A DNA stretch of 64,000 nt from Mesorhizobium sp. J8 (GCF_016591715.1 NZ_AP024109.1:744001-808000); one strand, 5' to 3'; positions 55,785 through 64,000 are shown, numbered from the stretch's first letter. Notes: generated from the sequence alone by a model not told the origin. Program-made: numbers and translations.

Positions 55785-57311
55785 CTACCGTCGCTGGAAC
55801 TCCGGCGCCATCAACAGAAGCGCCAGGCCCTGCTGCTTGGACTCGGCGCGTGCAATCGCCTGCCGCGTCTCGGCCGAGGCGGACGGGCCGATCAGCGACG
55901 CCAGCGTCGCGTCGGGATCGCCAATGTCGTTCGCCTGTTTCGCGGCCTGCCAGGCGATGTCGAGCCGCGTCTTGAGACCCTCGGCTGAGGCCCATGCGTC
56001 CGTCCGGTCGGGAAAGCCGTTCGGCCCCGGCGGTCGCCACAGCGGCTCGCCGAGCACGCTTAGCCAGCGAAGCGACCGTTGCGGTTCGTTGCCGGCCGTC
56101 GCACCGGCCGCCCGCCGCAGCGCCACGACAAAGTCCAAGGGCGAGCGCAGCTTGGTCAGCGGCGTTGACCAGGCTTCGGGCATGTCGATCAGCGTCAAGG
56201 CGATCGAGCGCAGGTCGCCATCGGTCTTGGTGAAGACCGTGGCTAGGCGCGCGACCGCCGCCGGCGGGGGATCGTCCGCGATGAAATGGCGGGCAAGCTT
56301 GGTGGCGATGTGCCGCGCGGTGGCCGGGTGGCGGGCAATGTCGTTGAGCGCGGCCTCCGCCTGGCCCATGCCGCCGTCGGGATAGGTCTTGCCGAGCAGC
56401 ATCGCCTTGCCCGGCTGGTGCGCGTTGGCGTTGAAGACGAAGGTCCCCGGCTCTCCCAGCCGGCCCTCGCGGCCGGCCATCGTCCAGCCGGTCAGCATGG
56501 CGGCGAAACTGGTGACGTCGGCCTGGGTATAGCCGCTGCCGACGCCCAGCGTATGCAGCTCCAGGATCTCGCGGGCGAGGTTCTCGTTCAGGCCGCGGCC
56601 GCGCCGTTTGCCGGCGCGGGAATCGGGGCCGATGGACTGCTGGTTGTCGAGATAGAACAGCATCGCGGGATGATGCTCGACGGCCAATAGCATATCGGCG
56701 AAGCGGCCGAGCACAAAGGGGCGGATCGCCTCGCGTTCGAAGGCGCCCGCGCAGGCGCGCACGACCGGCGCCTTGGCGACGGAAACGCAGAAATGGTTCG
56801 ACCAGAAGCCGATCAGCCGCTCCACGAAGCCCGGCGCCGCGGCGAGCGCCTTGTCGAAGCGGGCCTGCGCCTCGTCGCGATAGATGTCGGCCTCGACGCG
56901 CGGGACTGACGGCTTGGCTTTTGTCACGGCCGGGCCGGCTGGATCATCCGCTGCCATCGGCTGCATGGCGGCCGCCGTCTTCTCATCCCGCGCCGCCTTG
57001 CGTTCCATGGCGGCCGCCATGCTGGCCTGGATCGCCGCGGTGCTGTCCAGCAGCCCGGCATTCCGCGGATCGTCGGAAGGGATGAGCGCGATGTCCTGCT
57101 GCTTGAGCTCGGCCTTGAGGTAGCCACGCGGATCGGCGGCGATCTTGCCGAAATCGTCGCCGGGCCTTGCGCCGAGGCCGAAGCGGTGGAGCGCCACCAG
57201 CGCCGGATCAGGCGGGACGGAATTGGAAACGGGTGCGGCCAACGAAGCCTCCGTCCGAAGCCGACGCAGACCGCGCCGGTCGACATGTTCCATGATCGCA
57301 AGAGCGCTCAC
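55785..57311 (-). CDS. DUF1800 protein
   Basis: A 508-residue protein of the DUF1800 family. Opening ALVALHRFGLGARPGDDFGK, then RLIGFWSNHFCVSV, the conserved NENLAREILELHTLGVGSGY, TQADVTSFAAMLTGW and the C-terminal LALLLMAPEFQRR. Start is GTG 57311 or ATG 57293; neither has a clear ribosome site. Located 16 nt before the DUF1501 gene, forming the common two-gene unit of unknown function, probably extracytoplasmic. Confidence 0.88.
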   Translation of the reverse strand: MSALAIMEHVDRRGLRRLRTEASLAAPVSNSVPPDPALVALHRFGLGARPGDDFGKIAADPRGYLKAELKQQDIALIPSDDPRNAGLLDSTAAIQASMAAAMERKAARDEKTAAAMQPMAADDPAGPAVTKAKPSVPRVEADIYRDEAQARFDKALAAAPGFVERLIGFWSNHFCVSVAKAPVVRACAGAFEREAIRPFVLGRFADMLLAVEHHPAMLFYLDNQQSIGPDSRAGKRRGRGLNENLAREILELHTLGVGSGYTQADVTSFAAMLTGWTMAGREGRLGEPGTFVFNANAHQPGKAMLLGKTYPDGGMGQAEAALNDIARHPATARHIATKLARHFIADDPPPAAVARLATVFTKTDGDLRSIALTLIDMPEAWSTPLTKLRSPLDFVVALRRAAGATAGNEPQRSLRWLSVLGEPLWRPPGPNGFPDRTDAWASAEGLKTRLDIAWQAAKQANDIGDPDATLASLIGPSASAETRQAIARAESKQQGLALLLMAPEFQRR

Positions 57312-57347
57312 GGCGCCGGCCGCAGCACCGGCGCCACGAGCGGGCCG

Positions 57348-57635
57348 TCACCAACGGCGCCAGTGGTGCCAGCGATGGTAAGGATGCCAGACCGGGCCGA
57401 TATAGACGCTCGGTCCGCCCCAGTAATAATAACCGGGATAGATGACGCGGCGGTTGGGCACGCAGCGGCCCCAGTAGTTGGGATGCCAGCCCGGACCGCA
57501 GCCCCAGGCGACGTGCTCTATCATTGCCGGCGTGGGTGCGACCGGTGCGATCGGCGTCGCCGAGGCGGCGGTTGCGGCGGCCGTGCCGCCGATGGCAAGC
57601 GCTGCCGCGAGCGAATACTTCGTCAGACTGTTCAT
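57348..57635 (-). CDS. Small secreted GCG/CRPN-type protein (copy 2)
   Basis: A 95-residue protein; ATG 57635 after GGGAG. Signal peptide LAAALAIGGTAAATAASA, then EHVAWGCGPGWHPNYWGRCV and PNRRVIYPGYYYWGG and a His/Trp/Arg-rich tail (HPYHRWHHWRRW). It shares the GCGPGWHxNxWGRCVPNRR motif with the protein at 54065-54331. The long in-frame upstream extension to 57920 is not used because it covers the neighbouring gene. Function unknown. Confidence 0.85.
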   Translation of the reverse strand: MNSLTKYSLAAALAIGGTAAATAASATPIAPVAPTPAMIEHVAWGCGPGWHPNYWGRCVPNRRVIYPGYYYWGGPSVYIGPVWHPYHRWHHWRRW

Positions 57636-57747
57636 GGCATACTCCCGAAGGTTTCGAGCTTGAAGAGAACCTGCCCGCCGCTGAAGGCGGTCACAGGCCT
57701 GTCCCTCTTTCCCTTGAACGGAGCGCGCCCGTCCTTTCCGTCGCTGC

Positions 57748-58191
57748 CTATGGCGATTTTTTTGCAGGCGGCGGCTGCCGGCCGGCGCGCCGAAGCAGTG
57801 CGTCCGCCAGCAATTGACGATCCTCCGCCGATCCCGATGCGGCGAATTCGATGATGCGCTGTTCCAGCCGCGTGCGGATCGTGACATCGGCGTTGCGCGC
57901 CCGCTCCAGGGCGGCGGCAAGCGCGTTGCTGTCGAGGGTGGGTTGCCGCAGCAGGTTCGCCGCTTCGCGCCGCGCGGCCTGACCGTCGAGGATCACGTCG
58001 CGGGATTCGCGGCGCACGTCGCGCAGTGCCTGGCGGAAGACCTTGCGGTCGGCGGCCGGCAACCTGCCGCCGGCGGATTCCAGCGAAAAGCCCGGATTGG
58101 ACTTGCCGATCAGCCAGCCCGCCCCGCCCGCGAGCGCGCCGATCAGAAAGACGTTGAGCACCAGGGATGCCGCGACGAGACGGGGGCTCAT
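57748..58191 (-). CDS. Periplasmic heavy-metal-resistance (CnrX/Spy-like) domain protein
   Basis: A 147-residue protein with one N-terminal membrane anchor (LVAASLVLNVFLIGALAGGA) and a helical-hairpin periplasmic domain (DRKVFRQALRDVRRESRDVI, ALERARNADVTIRTRLEQRI). Gene order sigma-antisigma-this protein matches CnrH-CnrY-CnrX metal-sensing systems. It contains no His, no Cys and one Met, so the classical CnrX metal ligands are missing. It overlaps the anti-sigma gene (ATGA). Confidence 0.8.
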   Translation of the reverse strand: MSPRLVAASLVLNVFLIGALAGGAGWLIGKSNPGFSLESAGGRLPAADRKVFRQALRDVRRESRDVILDGQAARREAANLLRQPTLDSNALAAALERARNADVTIRTRLEQRIIEFAASGSAEDRQLLADALLRRAGRQPPPAKKSP

Positions 58192-58637
58192 AGATCCTCC
58201 TCAATTTGGTCGGCATCGGGGCCGGCATCGCCGAAGGACGTCGCATTGGCGTCCATCACATAGTGGTCGGGCTGGATATCCGGGCTGACGACGGTCACCA
58301 GCGCCAGCCCGGCCACGGCGCCGGCGAGCCCGACGCCGGCAAGTCCGAAGCCCAGCCACCAGAACCGCCGCCGGCGCTCCTGCCTGACCTGGGTGGCCGC
58401 GCGGGCGACGATCGTGCGATGCAGCGCCGGCCCGGGGGCTTCGACCCGATGGCGGTCGAGCATGGCGTCGAGCCTGCCGGCGCGCCGCAGGACGGCGCGG
58501 CCCTCGTCGGTCTCGGCAAACAGCATCGCGGCGGCCTGCTCGGCCGGCGGCCAGCGGTGCAAGGCGCTGCCATAGGCATCCGCCAGCGCGGCGAAGCGCC
58601 CGGCATCCATAGGCCCGTCCGAAGGTTTCTCAGCCAT
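58188..58637 (-). CDS. Membrane anti-sigma-like protein
   Basis: A 149-residue protein: a cytoplasmic helical N-terminal half (FAALADAYGSALHRWPPAEQ), a transmembrane helix at about 95-117 (FGLAGVGLAGAVAGLALVTV) and a short periplasmic tail. This topology, and the position between an ECF sigma gene and a periplasmic sensor gene, indicates a regulator that holds the sigma factor. No formal zinc anti-sigma motif is present. A run of nine C residues (58667-58675) lies 30 nt upstream of its start. Confidence 0.72.
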   Translation of the reverse strand: MAEKPSDGPMDAGRFAALADAYGSALHRWPPAEQAAAMLFAETDEGRAVLRRAGRLDAMLDRHRVEAPGPALHRTIVARAATQVRQERRRRFWWLGFGLAGVGLAGAVAGLALVTVVSPDIQPDHYVMDANATSFGDAGPDADQIEEDL

Positions 58638-58711
58638 GTCGTTCCCCCTTCCGCCGTTCCGGCGTGCCCCCCCCCGCCGCCGTTCTCGGAATTCGCAGTC
58701 CCCTCACGGTC

Positions 58712-59269
58712 TCAATCATCGCCATCTCCAACGAGCATGGCCTGCAACGAGCGACGACCTCGCGCGAGCAAACTTTCCAGCGCATCGACGCTGACCTGCA
58801 TGGCGCCGGCGGCCTCGATGTTGGACAGCTCCTGATAGTAGACCAGCACGATCGCCTCGCGCTGGCGCGGCGCGATGCGCTGCAGCGCCTGGTTGACCCT
58901 GCGCTCTTCGTCGCCCGGCATGGCGTCGGGCAGCGGCGTTTCATCCGCAACCTCCGGCAACTCGTCCGTCGTCCATTCGCGCCGGCGCCGCAGCCGGTCG
59001 TAGCAGAGATTGAGCGCCACCCGGTGGATCCAGGTGTCGAACCGCGCGTGTCCCTGGCGCCAGCCGGAGGCGTGGCGCCAGATGCGCATGAACGTCTCCT
59101 GGGCGACGTCCTCGGCCTCCGCCGCGTCGCCGAGCATCCGGGCGGCCAGGGCCAGGATGCGCGGCAGCTTGCGCGCCACCATCGCCTGCACGGCGGCGGC
59201 GTCGCCGGCGCCGATGCGTCGTACCAGTTCCTCGTCCGGATCGGCACCCATCAATCTGGGCGCTCGCAT
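58712..59269 (-). CDS. ECF-family RNA polymerase sigma factor
   Basis: A 185-residue sigma-70 family factor (start ATG 59269; ATG 59251 possible). Region 2: RMLGDAAEAEDVAQETFMRI with WRHASGW. Region 4: LQRIAPRQREAIVLVYYQEL followed by SNIEAAGAMQVSVDALESLL. It directs polymerase to stress or envelope genes, probably including its own operon. Encoded 27 nt after an EF-hand protein and before the anti-sigma-like gene. Confidence 0.93.
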   Translation of the reverse strand: MRAPRLMGADPDEELVRRIGAGDAAAVQAMVARKLPRILALAARMLGDAAEAEDVAQETFMRIWRHASGWRQGHARFDTWIHRVALNLCYDRLRRRREWTTDELPEVADETPLPDAMPGDEERRVNQALQRIAPRQREAIVLVYYQELSNIEAAGAMQVSVDALESLLARGRRSLQAMLVGDGDD

Positions 59270-59296
59270 GTATCATTGCGCGGCATAACCTCTTGG

Positions 59297-59722
59297 TCAT
59301 TGCTCCTCGTTGGGAGCGGATTTGTGGCCCGGCCTCTCGTCGGCGCCAAGCACGCCGTCGCCGTTCTTGTCCAGCTTGGCGAAGCGCTTGGCCAGCAGGG
59401 CGTCGAGCTCGCCCTTGTCGACGAAGCCGTCCTTGTTGGTGTCGATGCGCGCGAAGGATTTGGCCGGATCGCCCTTGGCCTTGCGCGCGGTCTGGAAAGC
59501 GGTCCATTCGGCGAGGCTGACCTTGCCGTCATTGTCGGTGTCGGCCCGCATGAACGCCTTTTCCCGACGCGCCTCGAACTTTTCCAGCGTCAGGCCGGAT
59601 TTGGCGGCAGCCGAGCTGTCCGGCGTCGTCTGGGCGGGCGCGGGGGCAAGGGTCGTCGCCTGGGCGGTCGCCACGGCGGTCTGCAAGCCAAGGGCAAGGG
59701 CGAATAGGGCGGGGCGGATCAT
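59297..59722 (-). CDS. Exported EF-hand calcium-binding protein
   Basis: A 141-residue precursor with a signal peptide (LFALALGLQTAVATAQA). Three EF-hand loops are visible: DTDNDGKVSLAEW, DTNKDGFVDKGEL and DKNGDGVLGADE, with Asp at positions 1, 3 and 5 in the first, and Asp/Asn/Asp in the others. It is periplasmic or secreted and probably binds Ca2+. First gene of the sigma operon, which hints that calcium or envelope status feeds this pathway. The start at 59722 is preferred to an upstream frame without a signal peptide. Confidence 0.88.
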   Translation of the reverse strand: MIRPALFALALGLQTAVATAQATTLAPAPAQTTPDSSAAAKSGLTLEKFEARREKAFMRADTDNDGKVSLAEWTAFQTARKAKGDPAKSFARIDTNKDGFVDKGELDALLAKRFAKLDKNGDGVLGADERPGHKSAPNEEQ

Positions 59723-59875
59723 GCTCTCGTCTCCGGTTGGGCGCGGCCATTGGCGGCCACGCTTCAGCCGTTGAACGCGGCGAGGAGCAAAATCCGTCGG
59801 TCCATTTTCGACCGGACAAAAATCCCCGGGATCCGGCACTGCCGAACCGGAGGCTTTTCCAGGGGAAGGAGGCGA

Positions 59876-60064
59876 CTATCTTGGCTGGTCGACGACCACC
59901 AACTGGTCCGGCTTGAAGCCTGCATGCTGCGGCGTCCAGACGTCGCCCTCGCGGTTGAACCAGTGGCACAGATACGTGCCGGAAGCCGCACCGTCGCTGA
60001 CGGTCATTTCCGGGCCTCCGGATTTCAGCCTGACGACGTCTCCGGTCTTGAAACTATTGGGCAT
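59876..60064 (-). CDS. DUF2158 (YodC-like) small protein
   Basis: A 62-residue protein; ATG 60064 after GGGAGGTCGAA. Typical of the YodC/DUF2158 family: FKTGDVVRLKSGGPEMTV then YLCHWFNREGDV and QLVVVD, a small beta-rich fold. Function unknown. Isolated on the minus strand. Confidence 0.85.
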   Translation of the reverse strand: MPNSFKTGDVVRLKSGGPEMTVSDGAASGTYLCHWFNREGDVWTPQHAGFKPDQLVVVDQPR

Positions 60065-60211
60065 TTCGACCTCCCATGCTGACAACGGGAGTTTCCCACC
60101 AACATCTACTCCCGACAATGGCCGAGATTCGCCGATGACGTGGTACAGGGCTGGGAAGCTGTGCCGGACCATGCCGACAGCCGAAGCGAGCGGCCCGATC
60201 GCTCCTTGGGT

Positions 60212-60424
60212 TCAATCCGTGTCGCGCTGAGGAGCCGGCGGCTGCGCCGACCGGCTGTCGTCTCCTGCCGGGCGGACGGTCATGGACATTTCATCAGGCC
60301 ACAATGCCTGTGCCTTGATCACCGCCGCCAAAAGATTGTCGGCTTCGACGCTTCCGATCTCAGTCAGAATCGGGTTGTTGCCTCCTGCTTCGAAATCGAC
60401 GTGATAGACTGTCCAACTCCTCAT
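60212..60424 (-). CDS. Hypothetical small protein
   Basis: A 70-residue open frame, SWTVYHVDFEAGGNNPILTE followed by IGSVEADNLLAAVIKAQALW. Amino-acid composition and codon bias are protein-like, but there is no clear ribosome site and no known family. It may be a genuine small gene; moderate doubt. Confidence 0.5.
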   Translation of the reverse strand: MRSWTVYHVDFEAGGNNPILTEIGSVEADNLLAAVIKAQALWPDEMSMTVRPAGDDSRSAQPPAPQRDTD

Positions 60425-60779
60425 AGCATTTCAGACAATCTGCGTCTCGGCACGGGCACACGAATGGGAAGCCCGGCTCGCTTTGTGGTCAGGATTTTGA
60501 GATCCGCAAGCCGGGCATGCGCCGACCGATGGGCGGGGGGCTTGGGGTTATCAGCCGGCGCGATCGCAAGACTGTCTGATTTGCCCGCTGGCCCACAATC
60601 GACCGAGGTCCATGCTGCTGGACGCATTGGTCCGAAAGAACCAAAGATATAGCCCCTTATTCCGTTGGGGCAGATTGCGTCCGCCGGCGATCTTTTGTCG
60701 CTTGCCTATTGTCCATGGCTCACGGGTGGACCGCCCGGCGCTCGGCTTCCGTCAACAGCTTGGTTCTCGTGGAGAAATT
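60425..60779. other. Intergenic region without recognised genes
   Basis: 355 bp before the tRNA-Thr 3' end. Short open frames are present on both strands but none is convincing. No repeat or terminator was recognised. Confidence 0.4.
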
Positions 60780-60855
60780 TGGTGCCGCTTGCGTGACTCG
60801 AACACGCGACCCCATCATTACGAATGATGTGCTCTACCAACTGAGCTAAAGCGGC
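60780..60855 (-). tRNA. tRNA-Thr (anticodon CGT)
   Basis: The minus strand reads GCCGCTTTAGCTCAGTTGG into a full cloverleaf: 7-bp acceptor GCCGCTT/AAGCGGC, anticodon stem CATCA/TGATG with loop TTCGTAA, TpsiC arm with GTTCGAGTC, and an encoded CCA (60780-60782). Anticodon CGU decodes ACG threonine codons. 76 nt including CCA. Confidence 0.97.
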
Positions 60856-61192
60856 CCGGGAAGCGTCAGGCTTCCAGAATGGGCTGGGTGATAGACTCAA
60901 CCGCTCGCTAATTCAAGATGGGCAGCGGTGAATTCCGGCCTCGCCGGCGGCAATTACGATCTACGGTTACCACGCGACGGGCGCATGCGCGGCCCGTGGC
61001 GGCGTGCGGGCTGCCCGTCTCTTGCGGTCGGCTGGCCGGCGCGGCCGTGCCGGTGGTGACGAAAAATGTTGATTCTTCAACAAAAAATGCCGAAATGGCT
61101 TTGGCCGGCAAGGCAGCCGCTCGCCGTTGATTGATTGGCCGCCCGCGGCTAACGGTCAGACAACCGGGAGCGAACGCGCAGAGGGAGCTCGC
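60856..61192. other. Intergenic region without recognised genes
   Basis: 337 bp between tRNA-Thr and the next plus-strand gene. It should contain promoters for both. A short AT-rich stretch occurs near 61065-61100. Overlapping open frames look like chance frames. No repeat was recognised. Confidence 0.4.
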
Positions 61193-62389
61193 TTGGACCC
61201 CATCGAGAAAGCGATCCGCAATGCCTTCGAGAAAGGCAATGCCGAGGACCGGGCGTTCCGCGAGAAGGTCTATCGATCGGCCTTTGCCGCGCTCGACCGC
61301 GTCCTCCAGGCCAATCCGAACGTCACGGTCGAGGCCGCAATCAGCCGCCGCAAGGCGGTGCAGGCCAAGATCACCGAGATCGAATCGGAGTTCCTGCCGG
61401 CCGTCCCCGAGGTGACGCTGCCGCCGGAGAGCGTCGCGCCGGCCGGCAATCGCGCCGCCGATCCCCGCGTCGAAGCGCCGGCCGAATCGGCCGCGCCCCC
61501 GGTCGACGCGCCGCGGCCGCCGTCGCAATCAGCGCCTTCGCCCTCGATCACCGTCGACGGCCCGGTGCAGCCCGATGCTTCGGACCAGCCGCGCTCACGC
61601 GTGCTGCCGCGCGTGCCCGACATCATGCCGGATGAGGCGGCGCTTCCCGATGCGCCCTCGCTCGATGATTCGCCGGGCGCTCCCGTCGGCAACGGCGCGC
61701 AGGTCGCGCCCGACCGCGACGAGCGGCGGATCAGGGGCCGGCGCCTGCCGCTGACCGCTATCTTCGTCGTCGTGACGCTGGTCGCGGCCGCCGGCATCGG
61801 CCTCTATTTCGCCAAGCAGAACGGGGTCTTCAAGACGGCGGCCGAGCTCGACACCGGCCCGCCGGAACCGGCGCCGACGCTGGACGACGAGGATTCCTCG
61901 CAGCCGGCCGAGCCTGGCTCGCCGCAGAAGCAGGGCGAGGCGGAGCAGTCGAAGAACTGGATCAACGTCTTCTCGCCCGCCGATCCGACCCGTGTCAGCA
62001 CGCCGTCAGATGCCAATGCCGAAGTGATGAAGGACGACACAGGGCAATTCCTGCGCATACGCTCCGGCGCGTCGGGTTCGGCCATCGCCTTCGATGTCGG
62101 CCAGGGCGTGCTGGAGAAGCTTGCCGGCAAGCATGCCATGTTCGATATCGTCGCCCGCTCGGAAGAGGGCAAGGAGACGCAGATATCGGTAGATTGCAAT
62201 TTCGGCGATTTCGGCGATTGCGGCCGCAAGCGCTACGCCGTCGGCCATGAGCGCAACGAATATCTGTTCGACGTGCAGTTCCCCGACAAGCATCCGGGCG
62301 CCGCCGGCACCATCGCGGTCAATTCCGACTTCGACCAGAAGGGCAAGTCGGTCGACATTTACGAGATACGCGTTTCGATCGCGCAGTGA
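61193..62389 (+). CDS. Membrane-anchored hypothetical protein
   Basis: A 398-residue protein from TTG 61193 (GAGGGAG upstream; a start at 61127 is less likely). The N-terminal about 65 residues are helical (DPIEKAIRNAFEKGNAEDRA), then a long Pro/Ala/Asp-rich linker, one transmembrane helix (PLTAIFVVVTLVAAAGIGLY), another acidic linker, and a C-terminal globular domain (WINVFSPADPTRVSTPSDAN ... YEIRVSIAQ) predicted periplasmic. It has no name I recognise, but the C-terminal domain looks like a jelly-roll-type sensor or binding domain. Function unknown. Confidence 0.82.
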   Translation: MDPIEKAIRNAFEKGNAEDRAFREKVYRSAFAALDRVLQANPNVTVEAAISRRKAVQAKITEIESEFLPAVPEVTLPPESVAPAGNRAADPRVEAPAESAAPPVDAPRPPSQSAPSPSITVDGPVQPDASDQPRSRVLPRVPDIMPDEAALPDAPSLDDSPGAPVGNGAQVAPDRDERRIRGRRLPLTAIFVVVTLVAAAGIGLYFAKQNGVFKTAAELDTGPPEPAPTLDDEDSSQPAEPGSPQKQGEAEQSKNWINVFSPADPTRVSTPSDANAEVMKDDTGQFLRIRSGASGSAIAFDVGQGVLEKLAGKHAMFDIVARSEEGKETQISVDCNFGDFGDCGRKRYAVGHERNEYLFDVQFPDKHPGAAGTIAVNSDFDQKGKSVDIYEIRVSIAQ

Positions 62390-62453
62390 CCCGTGGCGCT
62401 CTGTCTATCAACGTTGGCGCCGCACCCCACCCGGCGGTTCGCCAGCGTGATTC

Positions 62454-64000
62454 TTAACGATCCAGCAGCGCCTGCAGCGTCTCGATGCGGTCGGCCTCGG
62501 CAGCCGGCTTGTCCCAGCGCAGCCGCGAGATACGCGGAAAACGCATGGCAACGCCAGATTTGTGGCGGGTCGAGCGGTTGAGGCCTTCGAACGCCACCTC
62601 CAGCACCAGGCCGTTCCTGCGGTCGGCGCGCACCGAACGCACCGGCCCGAAACGCTCTATCGTGTTGTCGCGCACATATTTGTCGATCTCTCTCAGCTCC
62701 TCGTCGGTGAAGCCGAAATAGGCCTTGCCGACAGGGACCAGTTCCTCGGATCCCTCGGGGCCGGACCAGACGCCGAACGTGTAGTCTGAATAGAAGCTGG
62801 AGCGCTTGCCGTGGCCGCGCTGCGCATACATCAGCACCGCGTCGATTGTGTGCGGATCGCGCTTCCACTTGAACCACGGGCCCTTCGGCCGGCCGGCGAG
62901 GTAGGGCGAATCCCAGCGCTTCAGCATCACCCCTTCGATGATCGGATGCGGCGGCGCCTGGCGCAGCCGCTCAAGCGTCTCCCAGTCGGCGAACGCGACC
63001 AGCGGCGAGAGATCGAAGCGGCCGGGATCAAGCGTCCCGACGAAAGCTTCGAGCCGCTTGCGGCGCTCGGCGAAGGGCAGCGCGCGCAGATCCTCGCCGT
63101 CGATCTGCAGCGCGTCGTAGCAGCGCATGAAGGCCGGATATTGTTGCTGGATCTTTGGCGACACGCTCTTGCGGTTCAGTCGCTGCTGCAGGTCGGAGAA
63201 GGTTCCGGTCGCCTCGCGCGGGTCGCCGACCAAAAGCTCGCCATCAAGCGCCGCTTCGAAATTCATGGCCGCGGCAAGATCCGGGAAGGCGCCCGAAACA
63301 TCGTCGCCGGTGCGCGAGTAAAGCCGGCGCACGCCGCCTTCGCACACTGCCTGCACACGGATGCCGTCCCACTTCCATTCCGCCGCATAGTCGGCCGGGT
63401 CGAGCTTTTCGAGGTCCTTGTCATCGACGGCATTGGAGAGCATCACCGGCCGAAACAGCGCAAGCGCAGCACTCCTCGGCTTTTCCGCCCGGCCCTCCAG
63501 CCAGGCGAAGAGTTCGCTGTAGGGCGGCGCCAACCCGTGCCAGAGCTCCTCGATCTCGGCGACGTCGACCTGGCCGAGATCGGCCAGCGCCTGCTTGGCG
63601 AGTCGCGCCGACACGCCGATGCGCAGGCCGCCCGTGACCAGCTTGATGATGGCAAAGCGCGCCGAGATGCTGGCGTCGTCGAGGAGCCGCGCCAACACCC
63701 TTGGCCCGTCGGAGCGGCTTGCCGCCTGCAGCCTGCCGACCACTTCGGCCAGCGTCGGCACCTGGTTGGGAATATGCCCTTGCGGTTGCGGCCAGACCAG
63801 CGACACGGTCTCGGCGAGGTCGCCGACATAGTCATAGGAATAGCCGAACAACACCGGGTCCATGCGCTCGACCACCAGCGCCCGCAGCATCGCCGGCTTC
63901 ACCGCCGCGATGTTGAGATCGCCGGTGATCGCCGCCAGCGCCAGCCCGCGATCGGGGTCTTCAACAGTGCGGAAATAGTCGGTCAGCAGCGTCAGCTTGC
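62454..64000 (-). CDS. ATP-dependent DNA ligase, N-terminus cut by window edge
   Basis: The open frame runs off the right edge, with 515 residues visible. The N-terminal DNA-binding part (LTLLTDYFRTVEDPDRGLAL, ITGDLNIAAVKPAMLRAL) is followed by the adenylation domain with the nucleophilic lysine in YAAEWKWDGIRVQ, then DGELLVGD, EGVMLKRWDSPY and GPWFKWKRDPHTIDAVL, and an OB-fold C-terminus. This is the LigB/LigC-like archaeal-type bacterial ligase used in repair, in addition to NAD-dependent LigA. The apparent GTG start at 63902 is internal, since the sequence upstream continues the conserved domain. Confidence 0.93.
   Translation of the reverse strand, partial: KLTLLTDYFRTVEDPDRGLALAAITGDLNIAAVKPAMLRALVVERMDPVLFGYSYDYVGDLAETVSLVWPQPQGHIPNQVPTLAEVVGRLQAASRSDGPRVLARLLDDASISARFAIIKLVTGGLRIGVSARLAKQALADLGQVDVAEIEELWHGLAPPYSELFAWLEGRAEKPRSAALALFRPVMLSNAVDDKDLEKLDPADYAAEWKWDGIRVQAVCEGGVRRLYSRTGDDVSGAFPDLAAAMNFEAALDGELLVGDPREATGTFSDLQQRLNRKSVSPKIQQQYPAFMRCYDALQIDGEDLRALPFAERRKRLEAFVGTLDPGRFDLSPLVAFADWETLERLRQAPPHPIIEGVMLKRWDSPYLAGRPKGPWFKWKRDPHTIDAVLMYAQRGHGKRSSFYSDYTFGVWSGPEGSEELVPVGKAYFGFTDEELREIDKYVRDNTIERFGPVRSVRADRRNGLVLEVAFEGLNRSTRHKSGVAMRFPRISRLRWDKPAAEADRIETLQALLDR

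Overview
The window looks like a chromosomal segment from a rhizobium-type alphaproteobacterium, most likely Mesorhizobium or a close relative. Evidence: high GC with strong third-position bias; rhizobial-style intergenic palindromes; the alphaproteobacterial form of the ETF-beta methyltransferase; many ABC importers and catabolic operons; frequent GTG/TTG starts. No phage, IS element, CRISPR array or rRNA was seen. Gene assignments come from reading translations; no database search was possible.

Layout. 0-6.7 kb: NAD-dependent formate dehydrogenase operon on the minus strand (fdsG-fdsB-fdsA-fdhD, fdhD cut by the left edge), preceded by a LysR gene and a perfect palindromic operator candidate. 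6.9-20 kb: housekeeping and sugar/C1 genes: a DUF47-Pit phosphate pair, a VOC protein, a cysteine-free Mrp ATPase, a CoxG-like protein, a xylonate dehydratase-like enzyme, a non-pyrrolysine MttB homologue, a MocR regulator, pgi, and a HAD phosphatase. 19.6-22.2 kb: an acyl-CoA synthetase with a Lys/Ala-rich N-terminal tail, overlapped by an ETF-beta lysine methyltransferase-like gene. 22.7-27.9 kb: a complete dipeptide-type ABC importer. 28.1-33.2 kb: a GntR-controlled cassette (two class-V PLP enzymes, a family-3 binding protein and one permease) with near-identical palindromic operators before the regulator and before the cassette.

33.3-54.0 kb is the most interesting part. It reads as one catabolic island around a divergent promoter at about 47.27 kb. 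Rightward: an isatin hydrolase-like metal hydrolase, an FAD oxidoreductase, a MarR regulator and a two-subunit indolepyruvate:ferredoxin oxidoreductase-like enzyme. Leftward: a paralogous FAD oxidoreductase, a Tat-exported binding protein with a full Dpp-type importer, an exported VOC protein, a fused 2-aminobenzoyl-CoA (anthraniloyl-CoA) monooxygenase/reductase, an SDR, a second MarR, an enoyl-CoA hydratase, an acyl-CoA dehydrogenase and a RidA protein. My inference is a route from an indolic or oxindole compound (auxin-like) through isatin and isatinate to 2-aminobenzoyl-CoA. The 2-keto acid oxidoreductase would make the thioester, which would explain why no aryl-CoA ligase is present. Dearomatisation and beta-oxidation-like steps would follow.

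54-64 kb: two small secreted GCG/CRPN-type proteins, a DUF1501/DUF1800 pair, an ECF sigma operon with an EF-hand protein, an anti-sigma-like membrane protein and a CnrX-like periplasmic protein lacking histidine, small hypotheticals, tRNA-Thr(CGT), a membrane-anchored hypothetical protein, and an ATP-dependent DNA ligase cut by the right edge. At least five kinds of intergenic palindromic repeat punctuate the window; two kinds are present in two copies.
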